64,000 nt of DNA, taken from positions 376,463-440,462 of the forward strand of contig NZ_ATUS01000001.1 in assembly GCF_000420325.1 (NCBI RefSeq), read 5' to 3'. Source of the DNA: Spongiibacter tropicus DSM 19543 (lineage in GTDB: Bacteria > Pseudomonadota > Gammaproteobacteria > Pseudomonadales > Spongiibacteraceae). Shown here in pieces: positions 31,261 to 40,807 of the stretch; position 1 is the first letter of the stretch, and every line of letters starts with the position of its first letter. Both the position numbers and the translations under genes were made by a program. Below the pieces are notes generated by a model that saw only the letters and a program-made list of their open reading frames with translations, was not told the DNA's origin and made no database searches.

Positions 31261-32712
31261 TTGCGCATCAGCCAGCACGCCCGACATCGCCTCCCCGGCC
31301 GTCTCCTGATGGTAGCTTTGCTATGGCTTCTCAGCGCCTGTACCGAGCCACCCGACAGCCTTGATGAGATCCGCAAAGACGGCGTACTCCGTGTCGTCAC
31401 CCGCAATGGTCCTACTACGTTCTACGAAAGTCAGGGCAGTCCAACCGGGTTTGAATACTATCTGGCCAGAGAATTTGCCGACTATCTTGGCGTTGATCTG
31501 GAAATAGAACCCGTCGTCGGCCTTGAAGAGCTGTTCGAGCGCCTGGAAAAGGGTCAGGCCGACATTGCCGCAGCAGGCCTGACCATCACCCCTGAACGGC
31601 AGCAAACCTTCAGCTTTGGCCCCAGCTACATGACGGTCAAGCAGCTGTTTATCTACAACCGGGAGAAACTGGATAAGCCCGAGGACGAAACGGCGCTGCA
31701 AAACCTTCGTATCCGCGTACTCAGCAACAGCTACCACGCCGAAATTCTGCAACAACTCCGCGAGGAGTATCCGGACCTGCGCTGGAGCGAGAGCCGGGAC
31801 CAGGAAACGATCGACCTGCTGCAAATGCTTAATGATGGTGAAATCGACATTACCATGGTCGATTCAAACGAGTTTCACGCCAACCGCGCGTTCTATCCTG
31901 AGTTTCGTATCGCCATGAGTGCCGGCACCCCAGGCAAGCTAGCCTGGGCAGTGAGTAACCGTCGGCAACATGCCCGCCTGCTCGAAGAGATGAACCTGTT
32001 CTACAAAAAGATCGAGGAAAACGGCGAGCTGGGGCGACTTGTCGATCGCTTCTTCACATTTAATGAGCGCCAGCCCTTCCTGCGCACACAGACGTTTCTG
32101 CAGATGAAAGATGAACGCCTGCCCAACTACAAGGGCCTTATTGAGCAGGTGGCCATCGAATACGATATGGACTGGCGCTTCCTGGCCGCCATCAGCTACC
32201 AGGAGTCCTACTGGAATCCCAAGGCCAAATCTCCCACCGGGGTGCGCGGCATGATGATGCTCACCTTACCCACGGCCAAGGAGCTGGGCGTTGCCAACCG
32301 GCTCGATCCACTGCAAAGCCTGCGCGGTGGTGCCCGCTACTACAAAAAGCTCTACGCCAGACTGCCCGGCGGCATCGAAGCACCGGATCGCGCCTGGTTT
32401 GCCCTCGCCGCCTACAACATCGGTCTGGGACACCTCGAAGATGCTCGGGTTATTACCGAGAAGCGAGGCGGAAACCCCAATTTGTGGAAAGACGTGAAAG
32501 AGTCTCTGCCGCTGTTGCGACAACGCAAATGGTACAAACAAACGCGCTACGGCTATGCCCGAGGCGATGAGCCGGTTCGCTACGTTGAGAACATTCGCAG
32601 CTACTATTCACTGCTGACCTGGGATGAACTCAACCGCTATCGCGTCCCACCGCCGCGAATCGTATCGGACTACCTTCCCGAAGCACTGAACCGAGGTCTG
32701 AACGCGCTGTAA
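31261..32712 (+). CDS. mltF: MltF membrane-bound lytic murein transglycosylase F
   Basis: Encodes 483 residues if started at the TTG 31261; a stop codon lies two codons upstream, and the only other likely start is the ATG 31309, which would shorten the signal peptide. A lipobox ends LLSAC (Cys27). A solute-binding (SBP_bac_3) domain spans about 35-265 and an SLT domain follows, with catalytic Glu in AISYQESYWNP. MltF cleaves peptidoglycan glycan strands at the outer membrane, with the N-terminal domain regulating activity. Confidence 0.95.
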   Translation: MRISQHARHRLPGRLLMVALLWLLSACTEPPDSLDEIRKDGVLRVVTRNGPTTFYESQGSPTGFEYYLAREFADYLGVDLEIEPVVGLEELFERLEKGQADIAAAGLTITPERQQTFSFGPSYMTVKQLFIYNREKLDKPEDETALQNLRIRVLSNSYHAEILQQLREEYPDLRWSESRDQETIDLLQMLNDGEIDITMVDSNEFHANRAFYPEFRIAMSAGTPGKLAWAVSNRRQHARLLEEMNLFYKKIEENGELGRLVDRFFTFNERQPFLRTQTFLQMKDERLPNYKGLIEQVAIEYDMDWRFLAAISYQESYWNPKAKSPTGVRGMMMLTLPTAKELGVANRLDPLQSLRGGARYYKKLYARLPGGIEAPDRAWFALAAYNIGLGHLEDARVITEKRGGNPNLWKDVKESLPLLRQRKWYKQTRYGYARGDEPVRYVENIRSYYSLLTWDELNRYRVPPPRIVSDYLPEALNRGLNAL

Positions 32713-32783
32713 CGCGGCATTGTCACCCTTGGCCAACGTCACCCATCAACAAGGTCATCGATAAATAAGGTCGCTATAAACAA

Positions 32784-32810
32784 AAAAGGCACAGCCTGGG
32801 CTGTGCCTTT
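32784..32810. terminator. Terminator between mltF and the large lipoprotein gene
   Basis: AAAGGCACAGCC-T-GGGCTGTGCCTTT forms a strong stem. On the minus strand it is followed by a T run, so it best serves the lipoprotein gene; on the plus strand the tract is short (CTTTCGCG). Confidence 0.85.
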
Positions 32811-32832
32811 CGCGACTAAACAATCGCTGCGT

Positions 32833-35748
32833 TCAGTCAACGAGCACTTGAATAGTCCCTGTCACCTCGCCGGTCGCGGTCAACACCTGCTCCTGCACTT
32901 CCTCACCGGTAGCCGGTGGTACCGCGTGTACAGAATCAGTGAAGTTAGCCTGAATCAACACCTTCGAACCTTGCGTCATTTCCGGTACGACCCATACCGC
33001 GCCATCAGGCTGAACGCCATTCCGGCAGGTAGTCAGCTTGGTGGGAATCACACCGAGCGGCAACACATTCACCTGTTGCCCTGAAGGGTCAATAGTCTGT
33101 ATCGACAAGATCAGATTATTGTCAGCAGGAAGCCCCGCTACCGGCTCGGCAGAACAAAGCAGATCAAGCGCTACCTCGTAACTTGTCTCCGCCTGATGCT
33201 CAAACACCCAGGCGATGAGGTAGTTGTTGATATTACTGGCGGTAACACACTCGGTCACCTGATCGCCATCATCATCCTCGTTCACGCAGTGACCTTGAGC
33301 ATCGAGTCGGCTGCCAAAGGCCACCGTATTGTCACCCTGATTTTCAACCGAGCCGACGCTGTCTGCGACCATATCTAAGGTCTGGGTCACACACTGCTCG
33401 CCCTGCTGGTCAGAAAACACCAGAAGCTCTGAGTCAGATTGGTCAAAGTTGAAGGGGAATCCTTCAGACAACGAGCCCATCTTCTGACGGATATTGCTGG
33501 GCGACAGCCCCTCGTAATCCGGATCGATAACACCAAAGTGCGTTTCTACCGCAGTGTCTTCAGGGTTGCTCGACGTACATTCCTCGTCGGGCGTTTGCGC
33601 GTTGCTGATGATTTTCGCATTCATGAAGACATTACCGGCGCAATCCAGGGTATTGATCGTCACGCTCTCGGTAATGCTGCTGTCCTCATTGCTTGTTGCG
33701 GTCAGTACAAAGGTGCCCACCTCGTCGCTGGTAAAGCGCACACCGTTGTCAGCCAGCTCGGTAATGCTGCCGCCATCGACACTCCAAGTCACGCTGTCAT
33801 CATCTTTGAAGCCCGTAACCACGGCGCGATTTTCTTCGGTATAGGTTTTCTCATCGCAGCTGCCCGCCACGGTTTCCTCAATGCGAATTTTCAGATCTTC
33901 CAACTTCACCTGAACACGCGTTTCTCTGTCGCGCGTTGGCTCCAGGCTTTTTGACGTGGACTTGAGCGAAATCCATTGGGGATATTTTTCGGGACCCGAA
34001 GGTGTTGCCACCTCGAGGTAAAGCATTTTATCTGCGCGGGTTTTCGACACACCCAGCTCTGCCGAGGTCTGCATTTCGTGCTTTTCGGGAAACACCGAGT
34101 TGCGAATAAGCACATCGACATCGGCTGTCTCCCCGGCAGTTTTCACCACAATCGGGTTGGAGGAGAAAATAAAGGCCTTTTGCAGGTTTTCCATCACAAT
34201 GGTATCGCGCTCGTTCTCGACCACCGTGGTGTACGAGGGAAACTCATTGGTCTTCAGACGCGCTTCCAATTCGGCCGCACCGATACGCAAGGGTTTTATC
34301 TTGCGCTGGCTGCCACCAAGAAGTTCAAAGGCATTGCCCTCAATAAACTCCGCATCCGCGTAATCAGCGCCAATCGTCACGTTAAACCAGCTGATCGGCG
34401 GCACCACCAGCTCACAATCACCGGCCTTGGCCTTGGTCGTCACGCGGGTGGCCACTTCACTCGCACCGAAAAGTGAATTCGGGTCAACGGGGCTGTTGGG
34501 AGCACCCAGCGCGGCAAATCCCGTATCCGCCACCAATTTGGAGAAGTCGTATTCCTTGCTGCGTGCGTTCACCCGGAACAACCAGCTCGGGTCGGCAAAT
34601 TTATCTGTGTAATCTTCCTCAAGCCGCGCTTTCGGAATAATCGTCAATTCGGCCTTGGTAATCTCAGATGGCAGCAGTGCCGCCACCATATCGACTTCCA
34701 TACTCTTGGTGATATTGCTGACCGCCCACAATGTGGTGACCGCCGCATAGGCACTGGCAGAGGCGCCTTTGACGGCCTGCCCGGCGATCGTGATCACCGC
34801 ATTTTTCATCGTGTTCTTTGCCTGCTCGCTCTCGGCAAAGACTTGGGCATTTTTCTGTTTGGTTTGCGCCTCGTAAGACAGTTTCATTCCCCGAGACAGG
34901 GTTTCACCATTATAAATATCGACTTTATGCTTGCTGTTATCCGCGTAGGTGCCAGAACACTGGGCATAGGTCATGCGAGGTTCGGCCATGGCCGCAACAA
35001 CCGGGGCCGGCGTCGGTGATACCAGCTCCAACAGCGGAGACTGGAACGTGTCGCCCAGTGCATTCAACAGCGTGATGAAATCAATCTTCTCAATAATTTG
35101 AGCGAGGAAGGCTTTATCCTCGTCAGTCATCGACGCCAATACGTCACGCTGGTAGGCAAAGCTGATTTCACTGGAAGGGTCGTTAAAGATTTCATGGATG
35201 TAGTGTGCCGTCAGCAAGAACGGATCGCTCTGCAGGTCCTCATCGCTCACGGCGTCGGGATCATAGCCAAAGGCCGCCTCAAAGCGCTGCAGGGCCTGTT
35301 CAAAGGTATCCAGCACATCGGCATAGCTGTCTGTGTTTGAGGGGGCTGGGAGGGGTTCCAGCTCGACGGTCGGCAATGGACAGCGCTCGCCATCCAGCTC
35401 GACAATCAGCTCGACGTCGCCGCCATTTTCTGCCAAATCGAGCGTAATCGGCGCGCTGACAACATAGCCCATATCACTGGTGATGCTGTCGAGTACCAGC
35501 TCAGTATCGTCGACAAGGAGCAGGACGTTTCCAAGCGGTTGCTGGGTTTTAAATTCGATCGGGTCACCGGGCAGTATCGCGCCGCTTGTCAGCAGACTCA
35601 GATCATTACAGGCCGCACTCGAACCGGAAGAGGAGCTACCGCCTCCCCCTCCACCACAGGCCACAAGGAACAGTGACGCCACCAAGGCAACACCATAGCG
35701 CGACAATAAAGAGAAACCGCTCGCCAGTAACCGATCGACAGTTATCAT
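32833..35748 (-). CDS. Very large lipoprotein of unknown function
   Basis: Encodes 971 residues. The signal ends LFLVAC (Cys31) and is followed by a Gly6-Ser4 linker, typical of surface lipoproteins. About 290-370 has a helical, Ala/Gly-rich, partly hydrophobic stretch (QAVKGASASAYAAVTTLWAV); about 650-720 looks like an Ig-like fold (VTWSVDGGSITELADNGVRF, then DEVGTFVLTATSNEDSSITE). Cysteines are scattered along the chain and could form disulfides. No catalytic motif was recognised. It is monocistronic, with its own terminator. Function unknown; a surface or adhesive role is only a guess. Confidence 0.85.
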   Translation of the reverse strand: MITVDRLLASGFSLLSRYGVALVASLFLVACGGGGGGSSSSGSSAACNDLSLLTSGAILPGDPIEFKTQQPLGNVLLLVDDTELVLDSITSDMGYVVSAPITLDLAENGGDVELIVELDGERCPLPTVELEPLPAPSNTDSYADVLDTFEQALQRFEAAFGYDPDAVSDEDLQSDPFLLTAHYIHEIFNDPSSEISFAYQRDVLASMTDEDKAFLAQIIEKIDFITLLNALGDTFQSPLLELVSPTPAPVVAAMAEPRMTYAQCSGTYADNSKHKVDIYNGETLSRGMKLSYEAQTKQKNAQVFAESEQAKNTMKNAVITIAGQAVKGASASAYAAVTTLWAVSNITKSMEVDMVAALLPSEITKAELTIIPKARLEEDYTDKFADPSWLFRVNARSKEYDFSKLVADTGFAALGAPNSPVDPNSLFGASEVATRVTTKAKAGDCELVVPPISWFNVTIGADYADAEFIEGNAFELLGGSQRKIKPLRIGAAELEARLKTNEFPSYTTVVENERDTIVMENLQKAFIFSSNPIVVKTAGETADVDVLIRNSVFPEKHEMQTSAELGVSKTRADKMLYLEVATPSGPEKYPQWISLKSTSKSLEPTRDRETRVQVKLEDLKIRIEETVAGSCDEKTYTEENRAVVTGFKDDDSVTWSVDGGSITELADNGVRFTSDEVGTFVLTATSNEDSSITESVTINTLDCAGNVFMNAKIISNAQTPDEECTSSNPEDTAVETHFGVIDPDYEGLSPSNIRQKMGSLSEGFPFNFDQSDSELLVFSDQQGEQCVTQTLDMVADSVGSVENQGDNTVAFGSRLDAQGHCVNEDDDGDQVTECVTASNINNYLIAWVFEHQAETSYEVALDLLCSAEPVAGLPADNNLILSIQTIDPSGQQVNVLPLGVIPTKLTTCRNGVQPDGAVWVVPEMTQGSKVLIQANFTDSVHAVPPATGEEVQEQVLTATGEVTGTIQVLVD

Positions 35749-36089
35749 ACAAAATCCATATGCAAAGCTTATATTCTGTTACGCAGGCAGGTATTAACGC
35801 TCGCAACGCAACGCTCTCGACAAGGCACCCACGGCGTTATTTTTATTCGCCGATCAGTGCCGCACCCACCGTGGATTTTCCCACGGCATCAGCGGATTTG
35901 GCGTGTTTCTACCATTTTTTACCATCGCCAACGCAGGCCCCGTCGCATCTGGGTTCGGTGAGAACCGAGCAAAGATGTGCAGGCAGTGGGTGGTGTCGGG
36001 AGAGGAACGGGAGCGCGGCCAGCCCCTTTAAAAAACCTTGGAGCTGACCGCAAACAGACGGGATTACAACATCAGAAGGACAACGAGGC
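35749..36089. other. 341-nt intergenic region, no gene seen
   Basis: The region lies downstream of the first crotonase gene and upstream of the large lipoprotein gene. It holds a small inverted repeat, CCGTGG-N6-CCACGG, at 35869-35886, and a TATAAG (minus strand, near 35769) that could be a -10 for the lipoprotein gene. No U-tract terminator follows the crotonase gene, and short open frames here look random. Confidence 0.5.
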
Positions 36090-36854
36090 TCAACGCCCCT
36101 TCCATTGCGGTGGACGCTTTTCAGCAAATGCGGTCGCCCCTTCAATCGCGTCTTCGCTGGTGAAGACCGGATTCGCAATAGCATTCTGCTTGCCAAACAT
36201 CTCATCCTGACGCCAATCTTGCGATTCACGAATGATCTGTTTGCTGGCAATCAACGCCAGTGGGCCATTGGCGGCGATGGCCGTCGCCAGGGCCCGCGCG
36301 CCACCAAGCGCGTTGCCGGGCTCCACAACGCGGTTAATCATCCCCAGTTCGTAGGCACGTTCGGCAGAGATAAAATCGCCGGTCAGCGCCAACTCCATGG
36401 CAATGCGACTGGGAATCTGTCGCGGCAGGCGAAGTAGACCGCCGGCCCCGGCCACCAGGCCGCGCTTCACCTCAGGGATACCGAATTTGGCGTCACTGGC
36501 AGCAACGACCAGATCGCAGGCAATGGCCAGCTCAAAACCACCGGCCAGCGCATAGCCTTCCACCGCGGCGATCAGCGGCTTGCGAGGGGGCGCTTCCGCC
36601 ACACCGGCAAAGCCGCGACCGGGAATCACCGGCAACTCACCGCTCACAAAGGCTTTCAAGTCCATGCCGCTGCAGAACGTGCCTTCCGCGCCACACAGTA
36701 TTGCAGCGCGAATATCGTCATTGCGATCGAGCTCTTCCATGGCCTCGGCAATGCCCGTTGCCACGGCGAGATTAATGGAGTTCTTGGCCTTGGGCCGGTT
36801 AATGGTCACCAACATCACGCCATTGTCGACCGAGACCAACACTGCTTCTGTCAT
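36090..36854 (-). CDS. Enoyl-CoA hydratase/isomerase family protein (both catalytic Glu present)
   Basis: Encodes 254 residues of crotonase fold. The oxyanion-hole segment is GTFCSGMDLKAF and the two catalytic glutamates are in ALAGGFELAIACDL and IPEVKRGLVAGAGG, so hydratase activity is expected. It ends the acyl-CoA cluster, 45 nt after a second crotonase. Substrate cannot be told from sequence. Confidence 0.9.
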   Translation of the reverse strand: MTEAVLVSVDNGVMLVTINRPKAKNSINLAVATGIAEAMEELDRNDDIRAAILCGAEGTFCSGMDLKAFVSGELPVIPGRGFAGVAEAPPRKPLIAAVEGYALAGGFELAIACDLVVAASDAKFGIPEVKRGLVAGAGGLLRLPRQIPSRIAMELALTGDFISAERAYELGMINRVVEPGNALGGARALATAIAANGPLALIASKQIIRESQDWRQDEMFGKQNAIANPVFTSEDAIEGATAFAEKRPPQWKGR

Positions 36855-36899
36855 TGGGTACTCCTTATCATTGTTATTCTACAACGCCGAGAAGCCGGC

Positions 36900-37682
36900 T
36901 TACTTGCCACTGAATACCGGCTGACGCTTTTCCATGAACGCGGTAATCGCTTCGGCCGCATCGGCGCTGCCCAAACACACATTCTGCGCCTTTGCTTCTG
37001 CCTGAAAAGTTTCTGCGAAGGTTTGTGTGCCGGCATTGCGCAGCAGCTGTTTAACCTGCTGCAGAGCAATAGGCGCGCGCTGCGACAACTGACCTGCCCA
37101 GGCTTGAGCGGTACTCATTACCTCGTCCGCTGGGACCAGCTTATTCACCAAGCCCAACGCCTGGCACTCCGCTGCGGGAAGCTTTCCGCCCTCAGCAATA
37201 AAAGCATAGGCGCGCTGATAACCCATATTTCGCAGCAGATTCCAGGACGCGCCCCCATCGGGCACCAGTGCCACGTTGGTAAACGCCATGATCATGTTGG
37301 CGTTGTCGGCCATTACTGACAAGTCACAATGCATACACAGCGCCGCGCCAATACCTGCAACGACACCGGGGACCGCCGCAATCACGGTCTGTTCCATGCT
37401 GGCGATCTGGGTAAAAATCGGCAGGTACTCATCCAGCAACTGGCGCTCGACACTCTGCCCAGCCTCCGGCCCCTCGGTCAGATCAGCGCCCGAGGAAAAG
37501 CCCCGACCTTCAGCGCCGAGCACCACAACGCGGATCTCGGGCATTCTGCTGACCGCCAACAGCGCCTGATGCAAGTCGCGACGCATCTGACGGGTAAAGG
37601 CATTGAGCGACTCCGGGCGATTCAGGCGAATCGTCGCCACATGTTGCTCGGTGCTGAGCAGTACCGTTTCAAATTCCAGCAT
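36900..37682 (-). CDS. Crotonase-family enoyl-CoA isomerase-like protein
   Basis: Encodes 260 residues. The oxyanion segment is GRGFSSGADLTEG. The first hydratase glutamate is replaced (GIGAALCMHCDL), while the second position is Asp in LVPDGGASWNLL. This resembles PaaG-type isomerases, which use one acidic residue to shift double bonds, rather than a hydratase. It is in the same operon as the dehydrogenase, kinase and hydratase. Confidence 0.88.
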   Translation of the reverse strand: MLEFETVLLSTEQHVATIRLNRPESLNAFTRQMRRDLHQALLAVSRMPEIRVVVLGAEGRGFSSGADLTEGPEAGQSVERQLLDEYLPIFTQIASMEQTVIAAVPGVVAGIGAALCMHCDLSVMADNANMIMAFTNVALVPDGGASWNLLRNMGYQRAYAFIAEGGKLPAAECQALGLVNKLVPADEVMSTAQAWAGQLSQRAPIALQQVKQLLRNAGTQTFAETFQAEAKAQNVCLGSADAAEAITAFMEKRQPVFSGK

Positions 37683-37745
37683 GATTTCATCCTCTTGGGT
37701 CGTCCCGGCTGAGCCGGGATCATTGTCGTTATAAAGGCTGCGGGG

Positions 37746-38771
37746 TCAGGCGCCGTGTTCCGCCACGGCGACACCCATCGAGGCCAGGGGGTCGGTCATC
37801 GCCCCCAGAGATTTCGCGGCGGTGTTAGACGCGTTTCCGTCGAGAGCCCGTTTATAAACTCCCTGCAGAATCGCCGCCAGTCGGAAAAAGGAAAAGGCCA
37901 GATAAAACTCCCAGCCGGGAATCGCGTCGATACCCCGTCGCTCGCAGTAGCGGCGAACGTACTCCGCCTCACTGGGAATGCCCAATGCCTCACGATCGAC
38001 ATCGCCCAATCCGGGAATGGCGGCGCTGCTGGGCAATCGCCATTGCATACACTGGTAAGCCAGGTCGGCATAGGGATGCCCGAGTGTCGACAGCTCCCAG
38101 TCCAGCAGTGCAATAATCTCCTCACCGCCCTTGGCGAACATCATATTGTCCAACCGGAAGTCGCCGTGCACGAGGCAGCTTTGCCCATCGTCCTCAGGAA
38201 GCTTTTCTTCGAGATAGGCGATCAGCTTCTCCACCGATTCCAGGCGCGAGGTTTCGCTGGCGCGGTACTGCTGGGTCCAGCGGTTAAGCTGCCGGGCAAA
38301 GTAGTTACCGGGCTTACCATAATCACTCAGGCCAACCACCTCGACATCCACATTGTGCAGATCGGCCAGCAACTGGTTCATACGGTCGTACATCGCCGTC
38401 CGCTGCGCGGGCTGGTGATCGGGCAAGGCCGCATTCCAGTGAATGTCCCCATCGAGAAAATCCATCACGTAGAACATGGAACCGATCACACTGTCGTCTT
38501 CGCACAGCACGCGCATCGTCGGCACCGGCACAGCACTGTCTGCCAGCGCAGACATCACCTTGAACTCGCGATCAACCGCATGTGCCGACTTAAGCAGTTT
38601 GCCCGGTGGCTTGCGCCGCAGCACATAACGACCGCTGGCGGCATCGAGCCGGTACGTCGGATTGGACTGGCCGCCGGGAAATTTCTCAGCGCTGACCGGC
38701 CCCTGAAAACCCGGAACGTGATCTTGCAGATACGCACTCAGCGCATCGGTATCCAATTCAAATGCAGACAT
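37746..38771 (-). CDS. APH-family phosphotransferase (LvaA/ACAD10-type kinase domain)
   Basis: Encodes 341 residues from the ATG at 38771, with GGGGAGAG upstream. The kinase-like fold has the catalytic loop CLVHGDFRLDNMMF and the metal-binding IALLDWELSTLGHP, both intact, and the N-terminal FPGGQSNPTYRLD. This subgroup is paired with acyl-CoA dehydrogenases. In the Pseudomonas levulinate pathway LvaA phosphorylates 4-hydroxyacyl-CoA, and the same kinase-dehydrogenase pairing is fused in human ACAD10/11. The partner dehydrogenase ends 13 nt upstream, so the same role is inferred here. Confidence 0.88.
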   Translation of the reverse strand: MSAFELDTDALSAYLQDHVPGFQGPVSAEKFPGGQSNPTYRLDAASGRYVLRRKPPGKLLKSAHAVDREFKVMSALADSAVPVPTMRVLCEDDSVIGSMFYVMDFLDGDIHWNAALPDHQPAQRTAMYDRMNQLLADLHNVDVEVVGLSDYGKPGNYFARQLNRWTQQYRASETSRLESVEKLIAYLEEKLPEDDGQSCLVHGDFRLDNMMFAKGGEEIIALLDWELSTLGHPYADLAYQCMQWRLPSSAAIPGLGDVDREALGIPSEAEYVRRYCERRGIDAIPGWEFYLAFSFFRLAAILQGVYKRALDGNASNTAAKSLGAMTDPLASMGVAVAEHGA

Positions 38772-38784
38772 GCTCTCCCCCGTG

Positions 38785-40011
38785 TTACTCGCCGCTGTAG
38801 CGGTTGATGATTTGTTTGCCCAGTGCCATCTGGTGCACCTGGTCCGGACCGTCGGCCTGACGGCACCAACGCGCATAGTTGAACGCTTCGGCCATCATAT
38901 AGTCTTCCGTGAAGCCCCCCGCCCCGTGCAACTGCATACAGCGATCAATAACGTTTTGTACCAGCAATGGGATGGTAGTTTTGGTCGCCGCAATCATATC
39001 GGTTGTCGCCAGCGGCCCCTGCTCATCAATTAATTTGCAGGTTTTCAGAACCAGCAGGCGCGCCATCTCGATTTCAGAGAAACTCCGGGAGATTTCCTCG
39101 CGCACTGACTGATGACGGCTGAGCGGCCGACCAAAGGTTGTGCGCGATACCGCGCGCTGGCAGGCCAGCTCCAGCGAACGCTGGGCGGCGCCGATCAGGC
39201 GCATGCAGTGATGCATGCGTCCCGGTGCGAGACGACCCTGCGCAATTTCAAAGCCCCGCCCTTCACCCAGCAGTACATTTTCCAAGGGCACCCGCACATT
39301 CTCAAAGACCATCTCAGCGTGTCCAATGGGCGCATCGTCGTAACCAAAGGTGGTCAGCGGCCGCAACAGTTTTACACCGGGCGTCCCCTTGGGAACCAGT
39401 ACCTGCGTCTGCTGCAGATGGCGATTGGGGTTTTCGGGATCGCTTTTCCCCATCACAATAAAAATCTCGGTGCGGGCATTCATCGCGCCGGTAATAAACC
39501 ACTTGCGCCCATTCAACACCCAGTCATTGCCGTCTTTTTCAATACGCAACTCGATATTCGTTGCATCACTGGAAGCGACCTGGGGCTCGGTCATTGCGTA
39601 AGAGGAGCGAATATCACCACTGAGAAGCGGCGTCAGCCACTGCTCCCGCTGTGCATCGGTCGCGTACTTCATCAGCACTTCCATGTTGCCGGTATCCGGA
39701 GCGTTACAATTAAACACCTCGGGCGACCATAATACGCGGCCCATCTCCTCGCATAGCGGCGCGTAATCCAGAAAGCTCAGGCCGCCCACATCGCTGTATT
39801 GACCATACTCCTCCGGCACAAACAAATTCCACAAACCCGCCGCTTTAGCTTTGGACTTGAGTTCGTCCATCAGTGGCATAACGGCAAAGCGGTCATCGGC
39901 AGCGGCTAATTGCTCAGCATAGGCATGCTCATTGGGATATATATGCTCGTTCATGAACTGCTGCAGTCGCAGCAGGAGTTCCTGCGCCTTGGCTGAAGGG
40001 CTTAAATCCAT
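38785..40011 (-). CDS. Acyl-CoA dehydrogenase, ACAD10/11-LvaC type
   Basis: Encodes 408 residues from the ATG at 40011, preceded by GAGGAG. FAD-binding blocks YAMTEPQVASSDATNIE and the C-terminal HGAGGFTEDYMMAEAFNYAR followed by RQADGPDQVHQMALGK mark the ACAD10/11 subgroup. Such enzymes either dehydrogenate acyl-CoA or, with the kinase, eliminate phosphate from 4-phosphoacyl-CoA to give the enoyl-CoA. It lies between the histidine phosphatase and the kinase in one operon. Confidence 0.93.
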   Translation of the reverse strand: MDLSPSAKAQELLLRLQQFMNEHIYPNEHAYAEQLAAADDRFAVMPLMDELKSKAKAAGLWNLFVPEEYGQYSDVGGLSFLDYAPLCEEMGRVLWSPEVFNCNAPDTGNMEVLMKYATDAQREQWLTPLLSGDIRSSYAMTEPQVASSDATNIELRIEKDGNDWVLNGRKWFITGAMNARTEIFIVMGKSDPENPNRHLQQTQVLVPKGTPGVKLLRPLTTFGYDDAPIGHAEMVFENVRVPLENVLLGEGRGFEIAQGRLAPGRMHHCMRLIGAAQRSLELACQRAVSRTTFGRPLSRHQSVREEISRSFSEIEMARLLVLKTCKLIDEQGPLATTDMIAATKTTIPLLVQNVIDRCMQLHGAGGFTEDYMMAEAFNYARWCRQADGPDQVHQMALGKQIINRYSGE

Positions 40012-40049
40012 GATGTTCTCCTCGCAATAGACTGAGATCGCCACGCGAC

Positions 40050-40709
40050 TCAGGTGTAGGTAATCAGATGACGATCCTGGGGTTGTTCAAGGTGGGGCAC
40101 GGTATTGAAACTGTTCAGCAGGTAGGCACCGCGCTTGCAGTAATACTGGCTGACCCCGGTATTTCTGGCCTGAAGATTCAGGTCGATCATGGTGTCTACA
40201 GTCAGCCCAAGAATATTGCGCAGCATCGCGCTACTGGCGCCGCCGGAGGTAATCACCAGAACGGGCCCGTCGACCTCAGCGATGCGCTGCAAGGTGCCAC
40301 CGACGCGGCGCTCAAAATCCTGCCAGGTTTCCTCGGCTCCCTGCAGGCCTCCTTCACTCCAGTCCTTGAGCGCCTCTCTGAGCAGGCGGTAAAACTGTTT
40401 GGCATCTTTCAGTTCTTCAGCGCGCTCCAGCGCCGGTGGATAGACTTTCAACATACTGTGAAAATCGTACTCATTCAGTCCCGGCAGTACCTCGGCATCG
40501 GGGGTGCCCGGCAGACTGTCGCGCAATCCCGCCAGCGTTTCGCGGTGGCGGCGCATATCGCCGGTAAACACTGAAGCAAAACGCATTTCACGTCCGCGAA
40601 AATACTCGCCCAACAGCCGGGATTGCTCCCAGCCTACGTCCGTCAGCCGATCGTAATCATCGGTGCCGAATGCCGCCTGACCGTGGCGCACAACATAGAT
40701 TTCGCTCAT
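40050..40709 (-). CDS. Histidine phosphatase family protein
   Basis: Encodes 219 residues with the catalytic RHG motif YVVRHGQAAFG at 6-16, a second arginine segment FTGDMRRHRETLAGL and a late histidine-side segment VLVITSGGASSAML in which the usual His is Ser, as in a subset of the family. It is the first gene of the acyl-CoA cluster and is often found beside APH and ACAD genes. The substrate is unknown; a phosphorylated acyl-CoA side product is a possibility. Confidence 0.88.
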   Translation of the reverse strand: MSEIYVVRHGQAAFGTDDYDRLTDVGWEQSRLLGEYFRGREMRFASVFTGDMRRHRETLAGLRDSLPGTPDAEVLPGLNEYDFHSMLKVYPPALERAEELKDAKQFYRLLREALKDWSEGGLQGAEETWQDFERRVGGTLQRIAEVDGPVLVITSGGASSAMLRNILGLTVDTMIDLNLQARNTGVSQYYCKRGAYLLNSFNTVPHLEQPQDRHLITYT

Positions 40710-40760
40710 GAGTCCTCCTGTTTGTGCAAGCAGTCTACGCAGGCGCTATTAATTACTTAA

Positions 40761-40789
40761 ATTTATTTTTATTATTCATATAAATAAAT
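40761..40789. promoter_or_regulatory. A/T-rich inverted repeat in the LysR divergent region
   Basis: ATTTATTT-N13-AAATAAAT is a perfect inverted repeat with 8-nt arms, centred between the phosphatase start (40709) and the LysR start (40808). LysR-type regulators bind T-N11-A-like dyads in just this position, so it is a candidate operator for the acyl-CoA cluster. Confidence 0.4.
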
Positions 40790-40807
40790 ATCAGTGATGA
40801 CGATACC

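Noticed and set aside
35869-35886. CCGTGG-N6-CCACGG as a terminator or operator
   Set aside because: Short arms, no U tract and no conserved placement; could arise by chance.
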